Assembly (NCBI GenBank): GCA_029582265.1 | Contig: CM055835.1 | Location: 10,345,500 to 10,409,499, forward strand | DNA: 64,000 bases | Reading direction: 5' to 3' | Source of the DNA: Zoroaster sp. YZ-2022 | Taxonomy: Eukaryota; Echinodermata; Asteroidea; Forcipulatida; Zoroasteridae | In this document: piece after piece, positions 55,773-64,000 of the stretch | Numbering within the stretch: the stretch's first letter is position 1 | How the letters are laid out: every line of letters starts with the position of its first letter | Program-made: the position numbers and the translations under genes | Notes under the pieces: model-generated | The model's input: the letters and a program-made list of their open reading frames with translations, nothing else | Told to the model about the DNA's origin: nothing | Databases searched by the model: none

Positions 55773-58700
55773 TTAGAAAAGCCACGTTAATTCCCCATTA
55801 ACAGTTTTAACAAGTGCGTTTTTTGGGGACCATTTCTTTTCGAAGTCATTAAGATTGTTGTTAAGTTTAAAGAAATAAAAATCAAGTAGAATTTTGTTTT
55901 TCAACCGTTGTTTCCAAATTAAAATGGGATTTAAAAGTGGCAAGTTCTATACAGGTAATATATAACGTTCTTGCAGCTGACGATGAGATAGTTTGCGATT
56001 CGCACGGCTTGTTTGTCGCGTCTTCTGGCATGCGGAATCAGAGACCAGTAGGTATTGAAGTTGAGAGGAAGGCTTGGAAGGAGACGGCTGATGAGGGTGT
56101 GAAGGAGCGTTAGAGCTGGTTGTACGGACGGACACAGGATGAAAAGATGCCAGATCGTTCCCTCTCCGCACCATCCGCATGAAGGTGGAATGTTCTTGTT
56201 GAGATGATGAAGCACTGGCAACGACGCAAATGTTATGGAACAATTTATATTGAACATCACCCTCCTTCTTCGAGGAGGGCAGTTCATAAGCTTCCTTCCA
56301 GTTTATCTCATTGGGATGGTTCAGGAAGCCGACGTCGTGCCAGTGCGTTCGTGTGTATTCTGGGAGCTCGTTGATATGTTTGTTGATTTGTTCATATATA
56401 GCTTTGGATGGTGCGGAGATTCCGTTAATGTTGGAAGACAAACTGATTCCGAGGGGCAGATCTGGTTTTAAGTTGAAACTTGCGGGAGGAGAAGACTGAC
56501 GAGACCGTGAAGATTGAAGACATTTGGGAAGAGACGGATGACAATAGAACGAAGACGAAGGAGTTGACGTTGGAGAAGACGAGATGAGAGTGGGCGTGGT
56601 CCGCACGTAGATTGGATGACGTCGCTGGCATCGGACCAACGCCCACTGGATGGATGGAGGAGATGACGAACTTGTTTGAATCCGCATGCCAGGAGGCGAT
56701 CAGTATCTAGATCATCGTCAGCTGCAAGAGAAGCTAGGATAGAACTGTTAATGGGGAGATTTATGACGTGACTTGTGTTGTCGTATGCAATTATAATTTG
56801 AGCTCCGGAGGCCGTCCAAGCACGCAACACATCGCTGTAGAAACTGGGAAGGGTAACATGGGATTCAATGTTTGTTTTAGAAAAATAATTGAAAATCGAA
56901 TTTTTAAGTTTTGATAGTTCTGGAGAAAATGAGCGAAGAGGGAAAGAGAGGGTGTGAGCGATTATTAAGAAAGCTTGTGGCGATTAAATCTATATGTGAG
57001 GGTGCGTGCTTGGAGGCAGGTTAAACCAAGTCCCCCTTGTCGGGTTTTGAAGTACAAGTCGTCTCTTTAGCAGGTGTTTTGGATTGGGCCAGACAAAGTC
57101 GAAAAGCATTCCTTGGAGTTCGTCAAGGATGTAGGCAGGGGAGAAAGGACAGCGCGGGTGTGAAAAAGTTTTGGAAGCAGCAAGTTGATTACAAATAAGG
57201 ACTCTGCCTTTGAAGAGAGAGGACAGGGATAGTTTTTCCAAGAAGTCAACGTTTTTTGAGTTTTTCACATTTTTTCCAATTGTTGTTCATAACCTAGAGT
57301 TGTTTCCTAGATGAACTCCAAGGAACTCCCTAGCCCCTCGCTGTTCCACAAGAAACCGAGGGGCCTATCAACCCGTCTGACCCACGATCCGGCCCATAGC
57401 CCCGGGATTTTTAACATTTAAACAAGCAGCAGAGGCGCGGCCGAAAAGGTCGTAAGTTTCTCGACCGCAGCGAAACCCGCATCGGAGGTGACAAACACAG
57501 ACACGTCTGCGTATGCCGAAACCGAGCAGTATTTCTCCGTATCAGGAAGTTTGAAGCCACCTTATTGATGTTAGAACGAAGTTTGTTCAAGAGTGGCTCT
57601 ATAGTGATCGAGTACAGCAGTCCCGAGAGCGGGCATCCCTGACGTATGCCCTTCTCAAAGGAGAAGGGCGACGTCAGGGAGCCGCACACCTTGATCAGGC
57701 TCTCGGAACCACTGTACAGGAGCCGTAAATGACGGAGAAACAACTCCCCAAAGCCCATGGCCCTCATTGTGTTGAAAAGATAGCAGTGGTCAACGTTGTC
57801 AAAGGCTTTTTTTTGGTCGAGGTTGACCACTGCTAACGGGGCGTCGTTGAGATCAGAGTACAAAATAATGTCTCGGATCAGATTGATGTTATCAAAAATC
57901 GACCGCCCCGGTACACAATAGGTTTGATCTTCGTTAACGACGCTGTGAATGCACTGTTTGAGCCTGCTGGCGAGCAACCTGGCATAAATTTTATAGTCCG
58001 TGTTAAGAAGGGAGACCGGGCGCCAATTTGCAATGTCTGAGAGGTCTCCCTTCTTCGGAATTAAAGTAATAATAGCACGAGAGAAAGAACGCGGAAGTGA
58101 GCCGGAAGTAAAGGAAAAGTTGAGGACAGAAAGAAAAGTCATTTTAAGAATTGGCCAAAAGCACTGAAAAATTCAGAACCAAGGCCATCGAGACCGGGTG
58201 ATATATTTTTGCCAAGTTGCTCGACAGCAAGGTCAAGTTCCTCAAGAGAAAGAGGGCAGTCAAGGTCCTCCGCATCTTGAGGTTCAAGCCTATTATTGAG
58301 GTCCTCAGTGATTTCATCAAAAGTGCGTTTTCGTCAGTCGGTACCCGACTATAGAGATTTTTGTAAAAGGTGTATGTGGGTTTTTATTTCAATTGGGTCT
58401 TCGGTGATATTGCCAGAGGGGAGACGTATTTTACTGAGAGATTTAGATATTGAGTTGTTTTTTTCAAGGTTAAAGAAGTAGGATGTGGAAGAGTCGGTTT
58501 CATTTAGGTGTTTAAAGCGCGATCTGACGAGAGCGCCTTGAGCTTTATTTTTAAAATGTTCGTTTAATATATTCCTTTGCTCCCGGAGGACCTCTTTGGC
58601 TTGAGACGTGAGATCTGGCGCAGTTTGTAACTTTTCAATTTTTTGGTTCAGTTCAGAAATAATCCCTCGTCTTTCTTTTGCAATTTTTTGACTATATTTT

Positions 58701-59606
58701 AAAGTAAGAGATTTAATGTGGGACTTACCGAAGTCCCACCACAAGGAAAGGTTTGGAAAATTATTTTTTTCATGTTGCCAATTGGCCCAAAAGCTACAGA
58801 TGATGTCGTTATAAGCATTGTCGGAAAGAAGGGAGTTGTTAAATTTCCAATAGGCGCTACCCCTCTGGGTAGCAGAGGGCAGCTTAATTTGAAGAGAGAT
58901 AGCAGAATGGTCAGAAAGAGTGCAAGGAATGATTTTGGAAGAAAGGACAGAGGAAAAAATAGTTTGTGGGCCGTAAAAACGGTCCAGTCTGGCTCTGGAT
59001 GAGCCAGACTGAGACGAGGGATTATTTCTGAACCATGTAAATGTTTGAACATTCGGATTGAGACTGCGCCAGATATCACGCAACGACAGTGCACTCACCG
59101 CGTCCCTGAGGGCACATGCAACTTTGGGTCGATGCTCGACTGGCATACACAGACGGTCGACGACAGGGTCTTCCGTGCAGTTGAAGTCACCTCCGATGAC
59201 GATGACGCCGTCGTTAGCAAGTTGAGCACAATGCTCGCGGAAGGACTGGATGGAGTCTAAAGCGAGTTTGTCGTTTTGAGGAATTAAAAAGTTGTAAAGA
59301 TAGAAAAAGGTGTTATTAGTCTTGATTTTTGTAAAAAGAATGTGCCCATTAGAAATAATTTGTGAAGTAACAATAACTGTGTTTGTGTTTTTTTTAATCA
59401 GGGTTGTCACTCCCGACCCACGGGTGGGGCTTGGGGCACACAGGGGAGTGTATGGCCACAGTTTCCAAGAGGGACTATGTGAAGTTAGGAAATGTGTTTT
59501 AAGGAAGATTATTTGTGGATAATTACAATATTTTCAACATATGTTTTAATGGAGGCATTTTTAAAGTGGCTGCACACCCTCCTGTGTTGAGGCTGAGTAA
59601 CGACAG
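55773..59606 (-). pseudogene. Copy C ORF2: endonuclease and reverse transcriptase
   Basis: ORF2 begins near 59606 (M-T-L-S-L-L-S-L-N). A 353-codon open block (59410-58349) carries the endonuclease (I-G-G-D-F-N-C-T-E-D, L-S-D-H-S-A-I-S-L) and the linker W-W-D-F-G-K-S-H, F-F-N-L-E-K. A 243-codon block (58142-57411) carries the RT: L-I-P-K-K-G-D-L, N-W-R-P-V-S-L-L, C-V-P-G-R-S-I-F-D-N, V-N-L-D-Q-K-K-A-F-D-N-V-D-H and G-I-R-Q-G-C-P-L-S-G-L. These match the Tx1 pattern. In the catalytic box the frame reads Y-A-D-V-S-V where copy A has Y-A-D-D-V-S-V: one Asp codon is missing. The C-terminus has G-W-C-G-E-G-T-I-W-H-L-F-I-L-C-P and ends G-E-L-T-W-L-F. Confidence 0.88.
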
Positions 59607-59649
59607 CGTCATCGCAAAGAGTAGTGAAAAACCTGTAGAAAGGAAATGT

Positions 59650-61517
59650 TTATTTCTGTAGAGTCTTTACGAGTTTCACTAGTCTCTGCTGCATGCTTTT
59701 AGAAACACTTGGGTGGGTTCTGAGGGGTTTTAATTGTTTGGCTAACCCCGGCAGATTGCTCGTAAATTTACGAGCAATCGGCAGGGGTTTTCTTTTGCCC
59801 TTGACAGAAGACAGAAATGTACAAGCTCGCTGTGAGAGAGCGGGTTCTTTTCAGAGAATTTCTCAGAGAACGGCTCGTCGCCGTCCGTCTGAGAGTCTTC
59901 CACATTGTCGAGTCGGTGTCGGGGTAGTTGGAGGGTGAAGGGACATAGGTGTAGGGAGGGGTCTGGCTGGGTTTTGAAGTGGGCGTTGGGGCGGGTTCGG
60001 ATGGGAGTGGGGATGGTTTTACAGCGGTGGGTTTCGGAGGGATTTGACTGTGAGAACAGGGGGTTTAGGAGCGGGTGGTGGGGAGTGGATTTAGGAGCGG
60101 GTGGTGGGGAGGGATTTAGCAGCGGGTGGTAGGGATGGGATTTGGGAGCGGGTGGCGGGGAGGGATTTGGGGGGTGGTAGGGGAGGATTTGGGTGCAGGT
60201 AGGAGGGAGGAGGTGGGTGCAGGTGGTGGGGAGGATTTAGGGAGTGATGGGGTAATGGTATGTATGGTGTTAGGGAGAGGAGAGATAGTATGGTCGACGT
60301 GCATGGGTGAAGCAATGCGAACTTTCATTATTTTTTTGGGGGGAGAGGGTGCTTTGAGGGGAATTAGGAGGGGTGTTTGGCGGGTAGCGGGAGTTGGAGG
60401 GGTAATTTTACGTTTGGAAACAACATCTGAGAAAAGACGGGGGGCAGGTGGTGGAGTTCCCCAGATGTTGACGGAAGTTGAAGGGTGGGGGAAAGGGATA
60501 TGGGAGGGCGAGGGGATATGGGAGGGAGTGGGGATATGGCACGGAGTCGGGATATGGGAGGGAGTGGGGATATGGGAAGTAGAGGGGATATGGGAGGTAG
60601 AGGGGATAGGGGAGGGAGAAGGAATATGGGAGGTAGAGGGGATATGGGAGGGAGGAGGAATATGGGAGGTAGATGGTCTTGAGGTGGGAGAGGGTTGGGC
60701 TGGTGAGGGAGGGTGGACAGTGGTAGAAGAGTGGGTAGGTTTGGTTATATGTGCGGGTTTGGCGGTGGGGTCGTGCGTTTGTGCGTTTTTAGCAGGGTGT
60801 TTAGGATCGGATTTCTTATTTGCAAAGACTGGGGGTGGGTTGAGAGGATTTGAGTCATTTGTCTTGTCAGGGGCCCTGCTCTTCTCACAGAAGCGAGAAA
60901 TATGCCCCAGTCCACCACAATTAAAACATTTAACAGTAGATTCAGTAGTGATGTATACATGATGGTTTCTCCCCGAGTGCTGAAAGGTTATGGCACTCGG
61001 GGGTGTGATGTTCTGGGGCATAATCACATGAACCCTGCCTTCTGAAAGAAAGGATGTGGGAATTTCTTTTTTTACAACCCAGGGTAGAGGCTTTACCTGA
61101 GAGACGACTTTGCAGAAAGGTGATAGCTTGTGCACGAGAACATAGTCGGGTATTTTCTGAGTATACGTTGCTAAGTGTTAGGCGTACGGTAGGCTGGACC
61201 AGGTGTCAACTCGAGGTAGGAGCCCTTGTATGAAAAACCAGTTTGTACAGCGTTAAGGGCTACCTGCCTCGAGTCGAAGTAGACCGCAACCCGGCCATGG
61301 GAGATTCGTGATGCTGAGTGGATGAGGCGAAGCCAGTGTATCCGTCATGGCGTCGATGTATGCATTGACGGACACACTGGCATCGGCTTGAATGGGACTC
61401 CACTGTTCCTATCGGGACGCAGCCCGATAGGAACAATGGGATCAGTAGGTACATTGGGGCCGGGTGCAGTCATCCCTGACCCAGCCTTTTGTCAAAGAGT
61501 TGTGCTTGGCTGGCCAT
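59650..61517 (-). pseudogene. Copy C ORF1: RNA-binding protein with zinc knuckle and S-H-I-P repeats
   Basis: Start set at the ATG at 61517 in GGCCACCATGG context. A stop about 16 codons later and a frame change precede a 339-codon open block (61135-60116). That block has L-S-P-F-C-K-V-V-S-Q-V, the CCHC knuckle C-F-N-C-G-G-L-G-H-I-S-R-F-C and a proline-rich linker with about twelve T/S-P-S-H-I-P units. The motif N-I-W-G-T-P-P-P-A-P-R-L-F-S-D follows. After more proline-rich sequence the C-terminus (L-K-P-L-R-T-H-P, K-L-V-K-T-L-Q-K) ends at 59650. Confidence 0.8.
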
Positions 61518-61732
61518 GGTGGCCAAACCAAGGTCCTAAAACTATATAGAAAACGAAATGATTTACCTAAATAAATACGAAATTGATAATAAACCCGACA
61601 ATATGAGGGGACTTATAGTAATCTATGAGTACTAAATAAACAAATGGTATAAAAAACTGTTACCATTGGGTGTTTAAAATTAACGAAAATACCAAATTCT
61701 CCGGAGCTCAAATGCACACGTCCTATCGCTGT

Positions 61733-61969
<237 letters not shown>

Positions 61970-62405
61970 TTCAAATGGAGACTTTATTCACATAAATTAA
62001 AAATTATTACAATTCCATTTGATAAATAAATATATATGTACAAAAAGCAGTCATAACTGCCATGGAATAAGTAAATAAACAATTTCAATACAATAACAGT
62101 GGTATAACCTTTTGAAGGAAATGTAATTTAAGCAATAGAACATTAATTAAACAGTTGTATAAACACAAAACAGAAAAAAAAACTCTTGGGATATTTAGAA
62201 AAAAGGTGGTGTTTCCTTTTGAGGAAAATAACTAGTAATAAAACATTAATTAAACAAATATATACATTAAACAAAACATTATACACAAGTTGTACAAAGA
62301 GTTAATGAAGCTTATTTTGAAAAAAATTAATAATCAAAAAAGCAAAGAATGTATTTTCAAACATAAATACAAAGTTTGTTTTAATAAGTAACAGAAACGA
62401 GGCGG

Positions 62406-63450
62406 TTAGAAAAGCCATGTGAACTCCCCATTAACGACGGTGAAAAGAGCATTGTTTATAGACCATTTGTTGTTGAAGGCAACAGTGTTATGAGAAGATT
62501 TATAGATATTGTATTCAAGAAGGATTCTGTATTGTAGTTGAAAACGCCAGAAAATTAAAGGATCGGTGTAACGAGAGGTGCGATAAAGGGTATATATTAC
62601 ATACTTGCAGCTGACGACGAGGAAAAAAGGCTGTCTCACAGCCTCCCTACTGCGGCGCCCAGCGTGTGGAATTAGTGCCCAAAAGATGTTGAAGTTAAGC
62701 AGGAGACAGATGAGGCGATGAAGTAGGTTGAGGTTGGTTGAATAGAAGGACAGGTGATGAACATGTGCCAGATCGTGCCTCTCACCGCACCATCCACAAA
62801 AAGAAGAGATGTCGGGGTTGAGGTGTTGAAGGACTGGGAGTGAAGGAATGACGTTATGTAGAAGTTTAAATTGCATGTCCCCCTGTTTCTTTCTTGTGGC
62901 AAGTTCATAGATTTGTTTCCATTGTATTTCATTTTCTTTGTCGAGGAAACCTTGCAGGTGGCAGAAAGTGATGGTGTATTCTGCAGATGGTTCACAGTGA
63001 GTTGATGACAGCGTAGAAAAGTTTGGATGGTGCGGAGAGTCCTTTGATGTTTGACGAAATCTTGATGTTTAGGGCAGATCTGGCTGGTGACAGATGCGAA
63101 GAAGAAGAGCTGGAGCGAAGAAAACCTTTGGAATTAAAGAACGAAGGAAACATGCGGACGAGAACAGAGTGCAGGCGTTGAAGAACGGAGTTGAGAAGAC
63201 GACGGGAGAGTGGGCGTGCTCTGGGTATTACTTGTGAAAGGTCGTTGACCGCGATCCACCTCTCGGTGGTGGGGTTGATGACGTGGCGCACCAATTTTAT
63301 TCCACACGCTAGGAGCCGAGCAGAGAACGGCACGACCTCAGCAAACGCCTCATCGTCAGCTGCAAGACTAAGAATAGAACTGTTAATGGGGAGGTTGAAC
63401 ACATGGCTAAGACAGTCGTGTGTTATTTGAAGTTGAGCTCCGGTAGCCAT
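62406..63450 (-). pseudogene. Copy D ORF2 C-terminal region only
   Basis: Contains A-T-G-A-Q-L-Q-I-T-H, F-N-L-P-I-N-S-S-I-L (parallel to I-N-L-P-I-N-S-S-I-L in copy C), F-C-G-W-C-G-E-R-H and L-V-V-S-C-K-Y-V-I-Y-T-L-Y-R-T. It ends G-E-F-T-W-L-F at the stop 62406. The zinc motif is disrupted by a frame change near 62760. No RT or endonuclease precedes it. Confidence 0.8.
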
Positions 63451-63520
63451 CGCAAGAAAGGAAAGGAAAGCAAAGAATCCATTGAGAAAGTTTAAATAAA
63501 ATAGTTAATTGTCTAAAGTT

Positions 63521-64000
63521 CTACGAGTTTCGTGAGTCTCTGCTGCAATCTTTTAGTGAGGTTGGGGTGGTTCGTAGTTGTTTGAGTTGTTTGACAAGGC
63601 TAGGGATATTGGACGTGAACGTTTTTGCTATTATGGCGGGTTTCTTTTTTGTTTTTACGACAGACAGGAAACGCTGCAGTTCGCGCAGGGAGAGAGTGCC
63701 TTGTGGAGCGGTAAGACCCTCGAGGGCGAGGTCGTCGCCCTGAGAGTCTTCCCACATGTCTGTGTCAGTGTCCTGGTCAGTAGTCTGGGATAAAGGTGTG
63801 GAGGGTGCGGAGGATATATGTCTTGGTGTGTTGGGGGTGGAGGTCGTAGGTATGGAAGGTGTAGGTGTAGGAGTAGATTTTAAGGGAGTGGATGGGGTGA
63901 ATGTTTTGGTTGTGGGGGTGTCGAGGATGGAGGTGGGGTGTGGTGCGGGGGTGGCGGGGTTTCGGGTAGGGGTGGCGGGGGTAGGGGTGGTGGGGATTTG
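63521..64000 (-). pseudogene. Copy D ORF1 C-terminal region (partial)
   Basis: Visible: M-W-E-D-S-Q-G-D-D, L-R-E-L-Q-R-F-L-S-V-V-K and I-P-S-L-V-K-Q-L-K-Q-L-R-T-T-P, equivalent to the ORF1 ends of copies A and C. A T/P-rich linker extends to the window edge. The knuckle would lie outside. Confidence 0.7.

Noticed and set aside
60126..60962. 278-codon + strand Gly/Trp-rich repeat ORF
   Set aside because: Antisense of the S-H-I-P repeat linker of LINE copy C ORF1; the repeat keeps both strands open.

Overview
This is animal genomic DNA, most likely from a marine invertebrate (lancelet, echinoderm/hemichordate or similar). The evidence is AT-rich intergenic sequence, short phase-symmetric exons with GT/GC-AG introns, tRNA-derived SINEs, Penelope-like, Tx1-clade, CR1-like, piggyBac, hAT and Gypsy elements, and long microsatellites. 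The species cannot be named from sequence alone. Two 500-N assembly gaps lie at 28077-28576 and 46239-46738. There is no sign of prokaryotic gene organisation. Most of the window is mobile-element sequence in various states of decay, and only short exons can be argued to belong to host genes.

Layout. 1-4.1 kb: a decayed hAT-type MITE, one 72-nt leucine-rich-repeat (LRR) exon on the + strand and a relic of a second LRR unit. 4.1-4.6 kb: a GC-rich module and a hairpin-bearing repeat. 5.09-9.39 kb: two piggyBac-type elements sharing one TTAA, the first carrying a broken but recognisable transposase with an intron. 9.6-11 kb: a CR1-like 3' end and a dispersed repeat. 11.1-24.7 kb: scattered minus-strand exon candidates of an unidentified gene, interleaved with LINE fragments, a SINE with a (GAA)n tail, and a tandem series of decayed LRR-exon units with one intact LRR exon at 18936-19007. 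24.8-26.8 kb: a 2-kb DNA transposon with 13-bp inverted ends. 28-31 kb: a gag-like remnant, a tRNA-SINE, a long (TA)n, a small Cys-rich ORF and an intact hAT MITE. 31.6-35.4 kb: a compound tandem region of tRNA-like ~165-bp units, a ~51-copy 29-bp minisatellite, a Penelope-like reverse transcriptase remnant, then more tRNA-like units. 37-38.3 kb: a Gypsy gag remnant with a tRNA-Leu primer-binding site. 41.5-46.2 kb: an LTR-type element with ~800-bp direct repeats, a probable tRNA-Ser-type primer-binding site and a nested TTAA MITE. 46.7-47.4 kb: a decayed transposase-like coding region.

48.4-64 kb is a head-to-tail run of four copies of one Tx1-clade non-LTR retrotransposon, all on the minus strand and each bounded by (GA)n/(TC)n microsatellite. 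Two are near full length (about 6.2 and 6.5 kb), one is a 3'-only fragment, and one has lost endonuclease and reverse transcriptase while keeping both ORF1 and ORF2 C-termini. The two long copies form hairpins at matching positions in ORF1 and in the reverse-transcriptase region. The stem sequences differ between copies while pairing is kept, which is the most unexpected signal in the window.

There is no operon-like gene cooperation here. The functional logic is that of elements inserting into each other and into microsatellites, inside the introns of at least one LRR gene (+ strand) and one unidentified gene (- strand).
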